A stretch of DNA of 64,000 bases from Psychrobacter sp. Pi2-52 (GCF_904846705.1 NZ_CAJHBS010000001.1:62001-126000); one strand, 5' to 3'; counted from the first letter of the stretch, positions 48,401-58,086 are shown. The notes: generated by a model from the sequence alone, not told the origin. Translations and numbers: made by a program.

Positions 48401-49811
48401 CTTCTGTCGCGCTCGCATTGCCAACGGTTAGGGTCGGTTTGTCACCGTCGGTGTTGGCAGCTGGATTCTGTGGGTCATCTGATTCATCTAAGATGGTGCC
48501 GGTGGCACTGTTCATACTAACAGTAGCAGGAGTTAGACTGTTCGCATTAATGACAATATCAAGCACTATACTTTCTGACTGCTCGTAAATAGTGTCGTTG
48601 GCCACTGTGACATTGATGGCTGGTGCCAAGCTCTGTCCTGCTGGTATTTTGACACTTGCTCCATTGGTTATAAAACCTTGGATATCATTTGGATTACTTA
48701 GAAATACAGTAACGCCATCAATGCCAACGTAACTAATAGAAATAATATCTGCCAATTCAATACTACTAGTATCGCTAAGTTTTACATCAACTAACGTGTC
48801 GAAGTTACTAATTTTATCTTGTGATACAGTAAAGACTAGTCCGTTGTCAACCCCTTCAATCGATTGCGAGTCGGTGGCCGTAATGCTAACCACTGGGATG
48901 TCACTACCTGTCGTTGGATTGTTAGGATCAACAGGCGTACTACCATCAGTAGTACCATCATCATAGATAGTTGTGGTCACCATGTTTTCAATAGTATCAA
49001 TAGCTGCTCTACCAGAGCTGACACTTGTGATAGCTACTGTAAAACTCTCAGCCCCTTCATAAATATCATCATTAACAATTGGTATGCCAAAATCTATTGA
49101 GGTTTGCCCAGCCGGAATCGTTACTGTTTGTGTGACTGGCGCTCTAAAGTCATCACCTTCAGCAGATCCAGGTGTAATCGTGACCGTTACCGTAGTGTCC
49201 GTCGCACTTGCTTTATCAAGGGTGACCGTATATAGCGCAGTATTTGCTTCGTTGGCAGCATTGGCTTCGCTCAAGCTCGTAACACCACTAAGACTGATGA
49301 TAGGAGCAGGTTCTATAGGCTTACCATCATCATCGTCATCACCGCCTCCACTACTGAGACCCAATACCAAACCAGCCAAACCAAGACCGGCAGCTGCAGG
49401 TATCCACCAAGGTATCGCCGCTGCTATATATTCAGTTCCACCTAGTGCCTGACCTTCGACATCTCCTGTCTCTAGCTGCGTGACATAATCGTAAGTCTCA
49501 CCAGTATCTGGAATATAGTAATAGTACTCACCATCTTCAGCGATACCTAGCAATGCGCTGTCTGCTTCGTCGTAGAAGCCTTCTATAATAAGATCACTCT
49601 CTTTGCCATCTTCTTCGAATGAGATGTGTAAATCATTTTTTAGGCGTTTGGTAATAATATGATTGGGTGCACGACCGATTGCCGCATCATGAAACTCATA
49701 ATTCACTTTATCCATAGCTTTAATAATGGTCGGTTTACCATCTTTAGTCACCACTTGTACTTGAGCTACAGTCTGAGTCGCATCGTTAGTTTTAACAATA
49801 ATAGTATTCAT
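39453..49811 (-). CDS. Giant RTX adhesin, BapA/LapA-like
   Basis: A 3452-residue surface protein for attachment or biofilm, expected to leave by type I secretion. The N-terminal 130 residues resemble the Bap-type prefix; a hydrophobic stretch ([20 protein letters not shown]) and a DDDDD linker follow. Next come Calx-beta-like repeats (about 175-900), a VCBS-like block near 1000-1120, and many Ig/cadherin-like repeats to about 3200. GGxGxD calcium-binding repeats occupy about 3227-3325 ([17 protein letters not shown] and following), then a C-terminal secretion region. Residues about 436-535 and 707-806 are encoded by identical DNA. No type I secretion ABC or membrane-fusion gene is in the window; an OmpA-type lipoprotein gene lies 91 bp upstream. 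Confidence 0.93.
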   Translation of the reverse strand: MNTIIVKTNDATQTVAQVQVVTKDGKPTIIKAMDKVNYEFHDAAIGRAPNHIITKRLKNDLHISFEEDGKESDLIIEGFYDEADSALLGIAEDGEYYYYIPDTGETYDYVTQLETGDVEGQALGGTEYIAAAIPWWIPAAAGLGLAGLVLGLSSGGGDDDDDGKPIEPAPIISLSGVTSLSEANAANEANTALYTVTLDKASATDTTVTVTITPGSAEGDDFRAPVTQTVTIPAGQTSIDFGIPIVNDDIYEGAESFTVAITSVSSGRAAIDTIENMVTTTIYDDGTTDGSTPVDPNNPTTGSDIPVVSITATDSQSIEGVDNGLVFTVSQDKISNFDTLVDVKLSDTSSIELADIISISYVGIDGVTVFLSNPNDIQGFITNGASVKIPAGQSLAPAINVTVANDTIYEQSESIVLDIVINANSLTPATVSMNSATGTILDESDDPQNPAANTDGDKPTLTVGNASATEGDNLVHQVTVNGTTQADVTYEFELAGVTAVAGVDNDFTNAPTFSNEVIDNGDGTITVPAGVTGFTVSYPTLTDTILENNETTELTIDGVAGTGTIKDALDAIPVVSIKTADGADTAIEGVDDDTIVFEIFQTGATDKDSTVTVKLDLPGGIGGAVAADILDQEIIFTDAKGLETTYTVAEALAGIEVTIPAVGATNNPTFTITPTNDGFYEVSEVLGMSITGAVNATVNTDPTLNSATGTILDESDDPQNPAANTDGDKPTLTVGNASATEGDNLVHQVTVNGTTQADVTYEFELAGVTAVAGVDNDFTNAPTFSNEVIDNGDGTITVPAGVTGFTVSYPTSNDLILENNETTELTIGNDSGTGTILDNDIVPTLTINDNSVTEGTSAIITGTINITNPQSVTALTVGGVDVTSASSTPGAEVSIIIPNSNFGTLVATNYDAVTGILTYEYTEDGNAKDHDVLNREVVEQFNVVLTNTIGGTINDTLDIEIIDTVPVANNDKNSVTENVNVDEQSNKIIATGNVISGAAPTEADDLGADATTIVTAVESSGGDVGIVDGITLGNFGELTLSPDGAYTYSVDNAAIEFLAAGEQRKETFEYTITDADGSTDTAKLTITIIGTNDQPTIKTSSNGLIASTQFIEPTDDTKLTQNGIISFNDKDTTDGLTISYLEDANTTITTSSGLNFTEDQEAVLRGLFEIDPATVTDTTADWDFEARADYIDFIPAGTTVTIRYAVQVNDDKGVTTAANGNELSKSEVRYVEVTITGTNDGGIALADNSITIDENGTTTSGVVLATIFDENDTDDPDIGEKLTVESFQISGGAIQPLGKAIDVTVVDSNNVTQIIGNITFNSDGTYEYVATSDYSGTLPIITANVSNGVTGATREETSQKLTITVNPVSDKPTIEIGNAEVEAGKTGVITTNEDTTVDLGLSVKITDNADLDGTGNDTDNPERIGLITLTGVNVPNGAILNYKDGGVDKTIAIDGGAVTIFLTDINMSHAGITEASANHSMTSAEFEAMTLTPPEDDATNFDIQMSVTEYEVDNDGNILAGVEGATSNTTIKVDVQAVTDSADKNDPNNLDNPHDDNDGFSEFGYTTGTVVSIDGKYEVSAKEGDSVDLPIAINFGDLEGNNINRETYGFVITGLQPDAVVELVDANGNVIAPSAPIDDNGSTTIGATVNKDGSGNITLVNDLATVTGTSEFVFDTSAGQPTIRIKSGVNNSLDMENITVSLYTQDHDADSDIADTSVELINTVTVDMTVTPVAGRVAANNVSTTEDTTFSLAEFNFRVGDNLSGNETIPEIVTEITFELPAGWSYTDTDGIAIVAPDNTITINMTNSPDLSGFLLTPTAHSSADTNIEFRLTSTDFDDDGGTPNLVFDTNITTLTKKVTVTPVAEVVGDGVVSDTDGDGIADLTINPDRVYTATAQEDAAFNLGSGIDANTSTTFNLIDGWFNQDLSEETYAHMTFGYNDINGFQSVSGAVFKYEDDDGVVSLTDSGNGVDIPIEYLDTLTITPPQDYSDYTAKSLSNDLDAKTTIKVEAKTVDVDEDGGASVTATSGESYLTFTVAGVADPITLGVNPAFGFEDQAISGGNNRDGSSAAVINPTAGIPLSIRPSSRDDDGSEVYNVTITEIPVGAQLYAVNALGVSTLVPTSTVTDIGTGKVTETATIDNYTNDVTSLYFIPAENYSGTVNLKVSAVSVESDGDTSDPSPNPPLNLSIKVSGLADLILNDDLAVDRENVNYTKVIAEDQPNSEGLSTNSIAVSDFFDNAMSIAPYDSGSPQPEAISYSITGLPEGFNIVGAGVVFLGGSGADRVWSVPLAAIQNGGAMLTTPKNFAGDVSFDITGATTERVSGDSVTHSPKTVSILVIPDASDGVVNDPKVLATEDVWATINFAAAFTTKDLGALTTGQESLKSVIIEGQNLINDGLMLKVTEADGTVTVYGDRNNSNYADENTNLIEEQLANQDYVFDATDKVEVKYGIEHLDTPVTIPFDYTYTDTTELADGSTVTTTSSPITGKEVKVTFQAVTDNPTITLDEIDVSIDNSGDNEIATVTVSLTSPDQDGSEVFTRLEVSGVPDGIIVQGGILSNGVWYVNVPDKLITTGVNPEGEANYTLVLARDNGANFSVGDIPITVTGVTQDIDGQGIDGIEERDSQDFLLKLTRIGEGNNPPPVILVNELVIKSITPDEDGSFILGDVIDATLADISDSSMTSYNISLSGAPEGVNLSIDPNFSSQVSAVLIGDQWIISVSNASALTPEEALDAINVSLLADFSTNETGQELSFDVTFTSRDNKGREYVSTTEKVAITVKPVTDAFDNDGQTSVVSTDEDIAVDIVIDLTNSADGDYVSLVGGKLYIKIDETELKTGSGTAGVLTYNGITLTPDGNGDYVVDLNNGAGDLVNPPDSVTVQYTPAANADGSATIIVNASHKEVSDVADDGAVVDYEYKYNVEVAAQPDALNIFKPGTEETTAIVTGAEDTKIAIPYETGLIDIQGDSDVSGGSNTVKDSAAAISLDNVPNGYLVYYIDINNNEVLASNNGNLNGNGNLWTIDATDLNGNPNSILIQPPENVSGIVGNIIPIQMKVVSDSGVVSNSLDITLDVTPVADAIEFKPTAVLGFQGKWTALNLNAAMVDIDGSETVNVRLTGANLNGGVLDVKTKSGTVISDVTFEFDEGAGTGTYTIKGVTPAQLNELLVKSAVPYEGKLEISLQTVESADTDIVGTPIVREIPIDIASTLIFNGTPDDDTLISVNQTSALRYTGGDGNDTFIGGSGNDTLNGDAGDDVLTGNAGNDTITGGGGNDTISGGAGNDILNGGAGVDTINGGIGNDTINGGAGADTIDAGAGNDTIVFDADDLVINGGDGSDTLLINISGTTIDFGTFDSTKFESIEVIDMTGNGAQSLINLSTSDVLDIISETGVNDKDLIIKGNGGVNGDSVTLTNEWNDTGTTVSQGGNNYDVYSFSDVATGTHELLIQTDIATTIL
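39840..40130 (-). repeat. RTX nonapeptide repeats
   Basis: Tandem GGxGxDxxx units (for example [20 protein letters not shown]) encoded on the minus strand. They form a calcium-binding parallel beta roll after secretion. The 27-bp periodicity is coding and should not be taken for a CRISPR array. Confidence 0.9.
47395..47693. repeat. Intragenic duplication in the adhesin, copy A
   Basis: These 299 bases are identical by direct reading to 48208-48506, an offset of 813 bp. Weaker similarity extends to about 47330. The unit encodes about 100 residues of a Calx-beta-like domain. Absence of even synonymous changes points to a recent duplication or gene conversion. Confidence 0.9.
48208..48506. repeat. 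Intragenic duplication in the adhesin, copy B
   Basis: Exact partner of 47395-47693 in the same orientation. Recombination between the copies would remove 813 bp (271 codons) in frame and shorten the adhesin. Confidence 0.9.
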
Positions 49812-49902
49812 ATGCTTCTTTACCTTCGATTTTTTAATTCAAATAATATAGATTGATATATTCATATTAGGCAGGTTTGGTTGCCACAGAGTAATACCAT
49901 TA

Positions 49903-50880
49903 TTAGTTACGTACGCGCTCTTCAACTACAGCAACAACACGGCGATTAAGTTGACGACCGTCTACGGTATCATTGCTTGCTCGTGGTTGCGACTCTCCAT
50001 AGCCAATAGCACTTATACGGTCAGAATCAATACCAAACTCAGTAATTAGCACGTCTTTCACTGCATCGACTCGGCGCTGCGATAAATCTTGGTTATAGTT
50101 ATCTTTGCCTCGGCTATCGGTGTGTCCTTCAATGGTCACCACTGTATTTGGGTACTGTCGCATAAACTCTACTAATTCAGTGGCTTTTGAATAGTATTCT
50201 GGACGTACTACAGCTTTATCTGTCTCAAATAATATTTCAAGATCAATAGTCATTCTTTCGGACAAAGCTGGTGTTGGGGTCTTTATCACGGTAGGTGGGT
50301 TGGTTGGTGGTGCGGCTACGATAGGTAGTGGACAATTAGGAACAACACGGCTAATTTGATGAGATTGATAACGTTTTTTTGCCAGTAGTTGCAATGCACT
50401 ATCAGCAGTGATTCGCTGTAAGGTACTTTGACCTGTTTCAGTCATATTCACATGGAAAAAGTAAGTTTGGCCGCCAGCTAGCTCGTAATCTTTTTTATTT
50501 GCGAGCAAGTTATTGTCTTTAAATCCTGTGGCATGAGCACTTAATTGATTTATACCGACACATGATTCAACCACCGTATAGTTGCCTGCATGTAGACTCA
50601 CTTGAAACCTATTATTTACTGCAATGTTGGCACTCGTTTGTTCAGGATGACCATCATTTTGTCTAATAAAGACTAAGCGGGTTTTATCAGCGGATACGCT
50701 TCTATCTAATATACGATTAATATCAGCATCAGTTTGGTTATTCCATGCAACCTTACTCACATGGCGACTGTCTCCGTCGTTATCAATACTATTGTTACCA
50801 GTCACAGCGCACGCTGTCACCCCTAATAGCATTACTGGCAACACAATAATATTGATAGATTTTCTGATTATATTTCCCAT
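49903..50880 (-). CDS. OmpA-family lipoprotein
   Basis: A 325-residue outer-membrane lipoprotein. The signal peptide ends in a lipobox GVTAC near residue 24. The C-terminal third is a peptidoglycan-binding OmpA domain (TVVTIEGHTDSRGKDNYNQ, LSQRRVDAVKDVLI, RISAIGYGESQPRASN); the middle has no family I recognise and ends in a Pro/Thr linker (APPTNPPTVIKTPTPA). It precedes the adhesin gene on the same strand with 91 bp between, suggesting an operon and a role in holding or presenting the adhesin. A tandemly duplicated ribosome site precedes it. Confidence 0.87.
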   Translation of the reverse strand: MGNIIRKSINIIVLPVMLLGVTACAVTGNNSIDNDGDSRHVSKVAWNNQTDADINRILDRSVSADKTRLVFIRQNDGHPEQTSANIAVNNRFQVSLHAGNYTVVESCVGINQLSAHATGFKDNNLLANKKDYELAGGQTYFFHVNMTETGQSTLQRITADSALQLLAKKRYQSHQISRVVPNCPLPIVAAPPTNPPTVIKTPTPALSERMTIDLEILFETDKAVVRPEYYSKATELVEFMRQYPNTVVTIEGHTDSRGKDNYNQDLSQRRVDAVKDVLITEFGIDSDRISAIGYGESQPRASNDTVDGRQLNRRVVAVVEERVRN

Positions 50881-50884
50881 GACT

Positions 50885-50902
50885 CTTCCTTAGCTTCCTT
50901 AG
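50885..50902 (-). promoter_or_regulatory. Duplicated ribosome-binding site of the OmpA-type gene
   Basis: On the minus strand CTAAGGAAG occurs twice in tandem directly before the ATG at 50880, giving two AAGGAAG Shine-Dalgarno sequences about 4 and 13 bases from the start codon. Slippage of this 9-bp unit could change translation level. Confidence 0.7.
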
Positions 50903-51230
50903 CTGGTTTTTTAAATTAACCATGAATATGTATATATGCTACTTACCTTTGTACGTAGATACTAGTACAGTTAAACCATCCAAATGACCGTCTATCGCTT
51001 TTTACCTATGAACATACACCTTAGACATTTAATTTTTTTATTTAAATCAACTACCTAAAATTCCTTGTTGTACAAAAAACTTTTATACAGCAAGCCAACT
51101 ACTACCTTACATAGAAATCCATTTCACAGCTAAAAAACTATTGTTCATTTATTATTTACAGAAATAATAATTACTAGTTCTTTAAATACTGCAAAATGAA
51201 TGCCAACTCTTATAAATTCGTACTACTATA

Positions 51231-51271
51231 AAATAAACCTCGCAAGCTGTTATGCTTGGCGAGGTTTATTT
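51231..51271 (-). terminator. Terminator of the thioesterase gene
   Basis: AAATAAACCTCGC (51231-51243) and GCGAGGTTTATTT (51259-51271) form a perfect 13-bp stem extended inward by AAGC/GCTT. It is about 210 bp past the thioesterase stop and could work in both directions. Confidence 0.75.
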
Positions 51272-51301
51272 TGTACAGAGTATTCTATAGTAATTACTAC
51301 G

Positions 51302-51454
51302 CTAATGACTGTCATCCAATAATTCAAAGGTAACGATTAAATCATGGCGATAAGTCATCTCGATGAGATCTAATGTTTTCATATAATGATCTTGATCTCT
51401 GAGTCTATGATGTTCAATGCGTGCTAATCTAACGATAAAAGACTTATTACTCAA
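51302..51454 (-). CDS. Possible small protein of 50 residues
   Basis: A minus-strand frame from TTG at 51454 to TAG at 51302 reads with protein-like composition (LARIEHHRLRDQDHYMKTLD, then HDLIVTFELLDDSH). No clear ribosome site is seen, the frame stays open upstream, and I do not recognise it. It lies between the thioesterase gene and its terminator, so it may be a small downstream gene or a fragment of an older one. Confidence 0.25.
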   Translation of the reverse strand: MSNKSFIVRLARIEHHRLRDQDHYMKTLDLIEMTYRHDLIVTFELLDDSH

Positions 51455-51479
51455 GCAATATATACTATGAAGTAAAAGT

Positions 51480-51893
51480 TTAAATACACTTAGGCGGTAC
51501 AGAATAGGTGCCGACTACATGAGCCACGACCTCATCTGAACCTTCTGAATATAGAGACACCTCGCCTACTATCAAGGCTCGCCCTACTTTGAGTAAGGTG
51601 CATTCAGCGATAATACGTGCATCCGCTGACGGTTTACGCAAAAAATTGATGGTCAGACTCGTCGTCACCGTTAATGGTACGATGCCGATTTTGCCAAGTA
51701 TCGCGACATAGATGGCGACGTCAGCGACGGCCATCATGACAGGTCCCGATACTGTGCCGCCAGGACGTAACTCATCTATGCCAATATCATGCGATAAGGT
51801 TGCACCGTTTTCACTGACTGCTTCGACGATGCATTTGGTTTGTGGAAACTCTAACGCCATAAAGGCGCTGATTTCTTCTTTTGTTGCAGACAT
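51480..51893 (-). CDS. PaaI-type hotdog-fold thioesterase
   Basis: A 137-residue cytoplasmic thioesterase of the PaaI/YdiI group, hydrolysing acyl-CoAs of unknown type. The hotdog core shows DELRPGGTVSGPVMMAVADV, which carries the catalytic acidic residue position, then TTSLTINFLRKPSADARI and GEVSLYSEGSDEVVAHVVGTYS. Usual length. It is first in a separate unit; the DUF3124 gene lies upstream on the same strand, 62 bp away. Confidence 0.82.
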   Translation of the reverse strand: MSATKEEISAFMALEFPQTKCIVEAVSENGATLSHDIGIDELRPGGTVSGPVMMAVADVAIYVAILGKIGIVPLTVTTSLTINFLRKPSADARIIAECTLLKVGRALIVGEVSLYSEGSDEVVAHVVGTYSVPPKCI

Positions 51894-51955
51894 AACGCTT
51901 CCTTGAGTTGAATTAAACTTTCCTTGTTATTTATTACTTCACTGAATACATTCCT

Positions 51956-52498
51956 TTAATGTATTACTGGCGTACCTTCCGTACTAAATGCAAATCCTTT
52001 ATTGCTAAAATTGCCAATCATGACCGCTTCGATAACTGGTCTGACGGTTTCATCGATACCTTCGACCTCGATAATGAAGTTAGCACCCGACCCGCCTTTA
52101 TCTTCTTCTTTTTCGACGATATAGTTGAGCGTAGCCATTGCTGGTAGCTCAATGGGCTTGCTTAGATACGATTTTACCAGTGCACCATCGGTGTCGTAAT
52201 AATCAATTTTATTAATGTACAGTGATTTTTTTAGCGTGGTATTGCGCACACTCAGTGTCGCTGATAGTAGCACTTTGCGATTGTCTCTATCGGTATAAAT
52301 ATCAGAATAAATTGGCACATAAAAGGTTTCTTTATAACTGAACTGACTGCGATCTACATCGGAGGTCACCTCTAACGCTTCAATCGGATCTTGTTGGCGC
52401 TCGGACAGAAGAACGTTCGGATCTTGCGCTGATTGATCACAACCTGACAGTAATGCCATTATAGCGATCAGTAGGACAGACATATTACGTGTATTCAT
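51956..52498 (-). CDS. DUF3124 lipoprotein
   Basis: A 180-residue lipoprotein with a signal peptide and lipobox (LLSGC near residue 20). The mature part matches DUF3124 by features such as YVPIYSDIYTDRDNRKVLL, TLSVRNTTLKKSLYINKIDY and KGGSGANFIIEVEG. Function of the family is unknown. ATG 52498 is chosen because GGGAA is well spaced for it and too close to the ATG at 52504. It follows the potassium-uptake genes on the same strand. Confidence 0.78.
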   Translation of the reverse strand: MNTRNMSVLLIAIMALLSGCDQSAQDPNVLLSERQQDPIEALEVTSDVDRSQFSYKETFYVPIYSDIYTDRDNRKVLLSATLSVRNTTLKKSLYINKIDYYDTDGALVKSYLSKPIELPAMATLNYIVEKEEDKGGSGANFIIEVEGIDETVRPVIEAVMIGNFSNKGFAFSTEGTPVIH

Positions 52499-52542
52499 AA
52501 TCATTTCCCTATACCTTCTGGTATCACTGCGATAGCAAGCTG

Positions 52543-53244
52543 CTATTTTATTTTCACACCCACACTACGTAAGAACTGATTGATGTGTTTGTTGGCACCA
52601 TAGATCACCAGTACATCGCGCTCTTGCAGTACTTGCTCAGGCGTCGCCAAACCTTGAATGCTAGGCTTGCTCTGCGTACGACCAAAACTGTCTTCATAAT
52701 ACTCATAGCGTAACGTACTAAGCAATCGGATATTGAACTTTTGCTCTAACTGTAAGTCGTCGACAGTCTTACCAATCAGCACATTTGGAATCTTAATCTC
52801 TACCATGCTGAAGTTATCGCTTAACTCAAACGAATCAACAAAATAGCGTAGTGACAGACGCTTGGCCCAGCGATTGGCCGCTTCTTTTTCAGGGTGAATC
52901 AAATCATCTACGCCGATGGCTTGTAGGACTTTTTCGTGTAGCGGATTGATACTACGGCTAATTAAACGCTTGGCTTTTAACGTCTTAAATAACGCCGTTG
53001 CCATGACATTGGCCCCTTGATCTTCACCAATCGCCACGATGACGATGTCAGTATCAACGATTGGTAATCCACTAACCGTATACTCGTCCGTGGCATCCAT
53101 ACACAGCGTATGCGAAATCACTTCTTTATAAGCTTCAACCCGTTGCATACTACTATCAATAGCAATCACTTCATGACCTTGACTAGTCAATGCCGAGCCT
53201 AACGATGCACCGAAATTCCCTAGTCCTACGATGATGTACTTCAT
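52543..53244 (-). CDS. ktrA: Potassium uptake regulatory subunit, KtrA/TrkA-like
   Basis: Cytoplasmic RCK protein that gates the potassium transporter in response to nucleotides. The 233 residues have a Rossmann RCK-N domain (YIIVGLGNFGASLGSALTSQG) and an RCK-C domain from about residue 140 (NVLIGKTVDDLQLEQKFNIR). A single RCK pair fits KtrA rather than the two-fold TrkA. It follows the TrkH/KtrB-type gene by 89 bp. Confidence 0.87.
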   Translation of the reverse strand: MKYIIVGLGNFGASLGSALTSQGHEVIAIDSSMQRVEAYKEVISHTLCMDATDEYTVSGLPIVDTDIVIVAIGEDQGANVMATALFKTLKAKRLISRSINPLHEKVLQAIGVDDLIHPEKEAANRWAKRLSLRYFVDSFELSDNFSMVEIKIPNVLIGKTVDDLQLEQKFNIRLLSTLRYEYYEDSFGRTQSKPSIQGLATPEQVLQERDVLVIYGANKHINQFLRSVGVKIK

Positions 53245-53333
53245 AACTTAAACAACCTTTTTTAATATTTTTTGCTATTTATTAAGAACGACATAGTGTG
53301 TTTACGACGGTTTATTTAACTGTTTACGACGGA

Positions 53334-55094
53334 TTAGTTAATCGTAATCTCTTCCGTAGGATAGCGATAATTGCGTTGGCGCATATTTTTTAGCAGTGCG
53401 ATAAATATCGTTAGCATACTGACGCGGCCAACGAACATAATGACCGAAACCACTATTTTACTAAAATCTGATAAGTCTGCTGTCAGGTTTAAACTTAGGC
53501 CCACCGTGCTATAAGCTGAGAAACACTCAAATACCACTTTAATCAAATCAAGTTCTGGCTGATCATAACTAATGAGCGTTACGCCCGTACCAATGACCAA
53601 TAGCGACAACCACATAATAGAAAATGCGCGGCGAACGGAAATCTCCGCAATCTCTCGTTTAAATACCTCTATCTTGGTCTGACCACGCGCCAGACTCAAT
53701 GTATTTAATAGCGCAATCGCAAAGGTACTGGTCTTGATACCACCACCTGTCGAGTTTGGTGACGCACCAATCCACATCAGAAATATCGTCAGCATTACCG
53801 TTGGAAACGTCAGCTCACCCATATCAATCACATTGAATCCTGCCGTACGCGGGGTAGCAGCCGTAAAGAACCCTGTTACTAGCTTCCCAAGAAAACTGGT
53901 ATGGTCAGCGAGCACATTATTGTATTCAAATATCATCACCCCAATCAGACCGACTAGCAGTAATGCGCCTGTGGTAATCAAAGTAATACGGCTATTAATA
54001 TTAAGTAACCAAGGCTGATAGATGTAGCGTTGGTCATGGCGATTTATCAGCCGCTGAGCACGATAACGTAAATATCTAAGCACATTGACCACGATGGTGA
54101 AACCCATACCACCGAAGATAAATGTCATCGCCAGAATCAGCTGTAGCGAATAATTAAAACGTAGCGAATCATCGTACAAGCCAGCACTGAATGTAGAGAA
54201 TCCAGCATTACAAAAAGCAGAAATCGCATGAAAGACAGAAAAGAATAGCTGCTCAGACCAATCCATATTGGGTATGTCATAAATACTGATATAAATCAGC
54301 GCAGCCGCTACCGCCTCGACAGCAAATGTGACGTATAAGATAGACTTGAGTGTCGACACCACATCACCCATACCGCGCATGTAAGACATCTCGCTGATGC
54401 TGGCTTGTGTCTCATAGCTGACACCACCCTTAAAAAAATAACTAAAATAGGTCACAAAGGTCAAAATACCTAAGCCGCCAATTTGTATCAGACCCATAAT
54501 AATGACTTGGCCAAAAGTCGTAAAATAGGTGGCAGTATCCACTACGATAAGCCCTGTCACACAAACCGCGCTAGTCGCAGTAAAAAGCGCATCAACAAAA
54601 GACAGTGGTTGCGTCGTCGCATTGGGCATCATCAATAGCAATGCTCCAACCAGCACTACGACTAAAAAGCTTAGAATAAAAAACTGCGCAGGGTGTAGAA
54701 AGGTACGATTGAGATTGAAATTATGATCGGAGAGTTCGCGGACGAAGGTGACAAACACCGCTATCTTTATCGCGACAAAGCCATCAACGGCAGCGGACAG
54801 GCCCGAGCGTACTAAGTCTGTGAAATGTGCGGTCAATAAAACGATAATGGCAATGCTAGTCAGTGCGTCAAAGACAGCGACTTTATTGAAGGTTAATGGC
54901 TTTTTGGTATAGATGTAACGACCAGCGGTCACCATAAAACTAAGAAAGATAATGACCAAATAGAAGATGTGGAATACTTGCTGGAGCCACGTCGGTAGTG
55001 TAAAACCACTATCTAACAAGGCAATCGCTACCCCGATGACACTAATGAGAATCGTAAAATTGTTTAATAATCGATAACGCGTGGCTGCATTCAT
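53334..55094 (-). CDS. ktrB: Potassium transporter membrane subunit, KtrB/TrkH-like
   Basis: Inner-membrane potassium channel-like subunit. Four selectivity-filter segments are visible (TSAVCVTGLI, AFCNAGFSTF, TPRTAGFNVI, YSTVGLSLN). The 586 residues include about 140 extra N-terminal residues with several hydrophobic segments, longer than classical KtrB (about 450). I used ATG 55094; a TTG seven codons upstream is possible and neither has a strong ribosome site. Paired with the RCK gene downstream, it likely supports osmotic adaptation together with the betaine genes. Confidence 0.87.
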   Translation of the reverse strand: MNAATRYRLLNNFTILISVIGVAIALLDSGFTLPTWLQQVFHIFYLVIIFLSFMVTAGRYIYTKKPLTFNKVAVFDALTSIAIIVLLTAHFTDLVRSGLSAAVDGFVAIKIAVFVTFVRELSDHNFNLNRTFLHPAQFFILSFLVVVLVGALLLMMPNATTQPLSFVDALFTATSAVCVTGLIVVDTATYFTTFGQVIIMGLIQIGGLGILTFVTYFSYFFKGGVSYETQASISEMSYMRGMGDVVSTLKSILYVTFAVEAVAAALIYISIYDIPNMDWSEQLFFSVFHAISAFCNAGFSTFSAGLYDDSLRFNYSLQLILAMTFIFGGMGFTIVVNVLRYLRYRAQRLINRHDQRYIYQPWLLNINSRITLITTGALLLVGLIGVMIFEYNNVLADHTSFLGKLVTGFFTAATPRTAGFNVIDMGELTFPTVMLTIFLMWIGASPNSTGGGIKTSTFAIALLNTLSLARGQTKIEVFKREIAEISVRRAFSIMWLSLLVIGTGVTLISYDQPELDLIKVVFECFSAYSTVGLSLNLTADLSDFSKIVVSVIMFVGRVSMLTIFIALLKNMRQRNYRYPTEEITIN

Positions 55095-55306
55095 AGCCTG
55101 AGTCCATGACAACAATAACCACGATACTTATACTCCTTTTTTGTCGTATCCACAAAAAGTGATTTAAGTTAATCGTAACCAATTATTGAGTCATAGTAGC
55201 TATTGATAAGTTAGATACTGATAATCCGAGCGAGATAAGAAATGCTCATTAGGAAGTAACGGTTTTAATAACTCTATAGTTTAATGCTATCGCCTATACA
55301 CACTTA

Positions 55307-56245
55307 TTAAACCTCTTCTTTTACTTTTGCTATTTTTACACCGCCCCATGTCACCAATGCCACGCCAATCGCAATTAAGGTAGCACCTAAAAACAAACCT
55401 TCTGGAGGACTCTCCCCTTGCAAAAAAATAGCAACGGGTACGCCGACAATGGCCCCTACCGCACCTAACAAACTCAGCAACACGGGCCCACCTGTCTTCT
55501 GTAATAGGAATAGCAGTAAAAACTGTCCAGCAAATACGCCTGCTTGTATAGCTATCATGCTTAGCGGTAGCCAATTCTCTAAAGGTACAGCAATAGAGAA
55601 GTCTGACATCATACTAAATAAGCCTAGCAGCAGCGCTGCCGCAATCAACATACCTGGAGCGAGTGCGCCAGAAGACGCATTATCAGGCCAGCGTAATGTC
55701 CGATATATGTTACCAATAGCAAGTAGCACTGGACCACAAAGCGCGATTAAAATCCAAAACACACTAGAATCTGGCGCAGAGAATTTATGTATGGCTAATG
55801 CTCCTGCCCCGATGAGTGCTGCGATGACCCCAAGCGCACGGACAATATAAAATTGCTCTATACGTAGTATCAGCGTACCAAGATAAGTTAGCAGTGGCGG
55901 CAATGAGAGGATTAAGGCGACGAAACCTGCGCCCACATGAGGAATAGCAGAAAATAACAGTAAGTTGGCGGCCGCGACACTGACAAGCGCCGCGACGAAA
56001 TAATACTCTAAGCTGCGCGCATTAAGAGGAGGGAGTTCTTTTCTGATGAGCGCTATCATAAATAAAATAACAGCAGCGCCAGTAATCGACCAGAACAAAA
56101 ACCCTAATGGGGTCAGACCGACATCGATAGCGTACTTTGCCACATTGGTCGAAATACCAGTGAGTGCGCCACCTGCCAGTAGACAAACGAAAGGCAACAG
56201 CCAAGTGGTTTTGTGAATACTGGTTTGCTTGAGCGAGTCATTCAT
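55307..56245 (-). CDS. EamA/DMT-family transporter
   Basis: A 312-residue drug/metabolite-type transporter with ten predicted hydrophobic helices and the two EamA halves (first: LAGGALTGISTNVAKYAIDV; second: GQFLLLFLLQKTGGPVLLSL). Substrates of this group vary widely and cannot be told here. It is transcribed after the amine-oxidase gene on the same strand, 78 bp later. Confidence 0.82.
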   Translation of the reverse strand: MNDSLKQTSIHKTTWLLPFVCLLAGGALTGISTNVAKYAIDVGLTPLGFLFWSITGAAVILFMIALIRKELPPLNARSLEYYFVAALVSVAAANLLLFSAIPHVGAGFVALILSLPPLLTYLGTLILRIEQFYIVRALGVIAALIGAGALAIHKFSAPDSSVFWILIALCGPVLLAIGNIYRTLRWPDNASSGALAPGMLIAAALLLGLFSMMSDFSIAVPLENWLPLSMIAIQAGVFAGQFLLLFLLQKTGGPVLLSLLGAVGAIVGVPVAIFLQGESPPEGLFLGATLIAIGVALVTWGGVKIAKVKEEV

Positions 56246-56323
56246 CGACTATCCTATTGGATGACGAATTTTCTTAATCATGTTTGATGGCTTTTATAAT
56301 AACGTATAACAGCACCCTAATAG

Positions 56324-57478
56324 CTACTGGCGCAAAATGGTAGCAGGTAGGCTTCCTACAGCGACGGCTGCTGCATCAATTGCTCCAGCAAGATAGCCAG
56401 GGAATTGCGCTGACCACTCACTACCACAACCTGTTAGACAGTCTTGCCACACGCCTGTGTTTGGCTTGGACGCCGGTGCTACTGCATGCTGACCGTTGCC
56501 GCTAGCATCAGCAGGCATCGCTGTTAATGGGTCTTTTACCCAGTCTTTGAGATATTCAGCTTTTGGGTTACTCGCCTGCTCACCAAATAGTCGCACTAAC
56601 TGGGCACGGCAATGTTCTTTTAGCACCGTATCAGAAACGCTCTGACGTACTTGAGCAGGAACGCCAAAGAAACCAAACAATGCCCCATCGCCTTCTAGCG
56701 TAGAGGCATCATGTATCTCAGTAAGCGGCCCTATCGCACTGCGCGCGGCACCCGAGAGACCAGCATCTCGCCAAAATGGTGATTCATAAACAGCGACGTA
56801 TTTGGCATGGGGCGCCATCCAAGTGGCTGTGTCGCGCCACTGTTCACTTAAGTCTTGCGGTAGCGCTGGCTGAAATACTACCTGGCCTTCTACCAATCGA
56901 GGCGGTAACGCAAGTAGCACATGCTGCGCACGGAACGTCATCACATGTCCGGTCACATGCCCAGAGCTGTCTTCGCTCTGTACTTCAATATATTGAGATG
57001 TCTTATTTAATTGCTGTACAACTTGACCAGTCATGATACAACTGGCATCTAAGCGAGCATATAGCGCCTCAATCAAAGCGGCCATACCACCGACTAGCCG
57101 CACAGAAGGTGGTGCACTTTTGTAACCTTGCATACGTACAGGTGGCTGGTTGGCAGCCCGCTCAACCATCATATCGCCTTCTTCGAACTGCGCAAAACGT
57201 GATAAATCTAACGACTCAATAAGTGTGCTTAACTGCGTCTGATAATCAGGCCAAAACCATGACGGCCCTAAATCAAATGTCGCGCTTGATTCTGCTTGGT
57301 CGATATCAGTACTGTTATTAGTAGCATGCGCATCTAGATATTTAGCAACTGCAATGCGACCACCCAAGGTATCACGCGCCTCTAGCAGTCTATACGCTAT
57401 ACCTTTTTGCTCTAATAAGAAGGCAGCATATAATCCACTTAGCCCACCACCAACGATTACCACAGGTATGTCTTGCAT
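56324..57478 (-). CDS. FAD-dependent amine oxidase family protein
   Basis: A 384-residue cytoplasmic flavoprotein. The FAD site is VVIVGGGLSGLYAAFLLEQK followed by LLEARDTLGGRIAVAKYL; VRLVGGMAALIEALYARLDA is typical of the monoamine-oxidase fold. The C-terminal FAD motif seems degenerate (ACLTGCGSEWSAQFPGYLAG-like), and the protein is shorter than most relatives (about 430-500). No signal peptide. Substrate unknown. The EamA gene follows. Confidence 0.8.
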   Translation of the reverse strand: MQDIPVVIVGGGLSGLYAAFLLEQKGIAYRLLEARDTLGGRIAVAKYLDAHATNNSTDIDQAESSATFDLGPSWFWPDYQTQLSTLIESLDLSRFAQFEEGDMMVERAANQPPVRMQGYKSAPPSVRLVGGMAALIEALYARLDASCIMTGQVVQQLNKTSQYIEVQSEDSSGHVTGHVMTFRAQHVLLALPPRLVEGQVVFQPALPQDLSEQWRDTATWMAPHAKYVAVYESPFWRDAGLSGAARSAIGPLTEIHDASTLEGDGALFGFFGVPAQVRQSVSDTVLKEHCRAQLVRLFGEQASNPKAEYLKDWVKDPLTAMPADASGNGQHAVAPASKPNTGVWQDCLTGCGSEWSAQFPGYLAGAIDAAAVAVGSLPATILRQ

Positions 57479-57609
57479 ATCGGATTACCCTATTTATAGT
57501 CGGTTCAACTTAACTTGGATATCAGGAGGCCGAGCGAAAGTAGTACAAGCAGTAGGCTGATCGAGACTGACGCCGTCCCCAATTTATAGGGGATTGACTA
57601 TAAACCAAA

Positions 57610-58032
57610 CTACTCTGCCAATAGCTTAGTAAGCATCTCATCAATCTCAACCTTGAACTCTTTATCTTCGATCTTATTGGCTGTGACTTTGGCATTTTGT
57701 AGGCTTTGGATAGCGGCTTCTTTTTCACCTGTCTCAAGCTGTAGCACCGCCATAGAAAAAGCAATCGATGACATATGGTCTTTTGAGTTAATTGCAGTAG
57801 CCTTGGCCAGTGCTTTGTCATAAATCACCAGTGCTGCGTCCAAATCTTCAGTAAAGTCAGCAAGCGTTTCCCATTGTTCTGGGTGGTCTTTGTCAGTGCC
57901 TTCATTATCGGCACAAATGGCGTTTAGTTCAGCATACAGCGAATCAAATTTCTCTTGATTGCCTCTGCGATCCGCTTCTAATAATTCTTCGGCTAAGGTG
58001 TAAATGGCTTTGTATATTTTGGTATTGATCAT
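57610..58032 (-). CDS. TPR-like small helical protein
   Basis: A 140-residue acidic, all-helical protein. DAALVIYDKALAKATAINSKD and SIAFSMAVLQLETGEKEAAIQSLQNA look like two degenerate tetratricopeptide units, so it may bind a partner. I do not recognise a named family, and the neighbours give no clue. It is followed by the amine-oxidase gene 131 bp away. Confidence 0.65.
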   Translation of the reverse strand: MINTKIYKAIYTLAEELLEADRRGNQEKFDSLYAELNAICADNEGTDKDHPEQWETLADFTEDLDAALVIYDKALAKATAINSKDHMSSIAFSMAVLQLETGEKEAAIQSLQNAKVTANKIEDKEFKVEIDEMLTKLLAE

Positions 58033-58086
58033 TGTTTACAACCTTTTATAGAATATATCGTGTGTGGTTAGGATTATAACGTAATT

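Larger units (their letters stand above)
50881..51479. other. Long intergenic region upstream of the adhesin operon
   Basis: About 600 bp. The part 50903-51230 is AT-rich and probably holds the adhesin-operon promoter, but I could not pick one with confidence. A terminator lies at 51231-51271, and 51302-51454 contains a possible small minus-strand frame. Confidence 0.5.
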
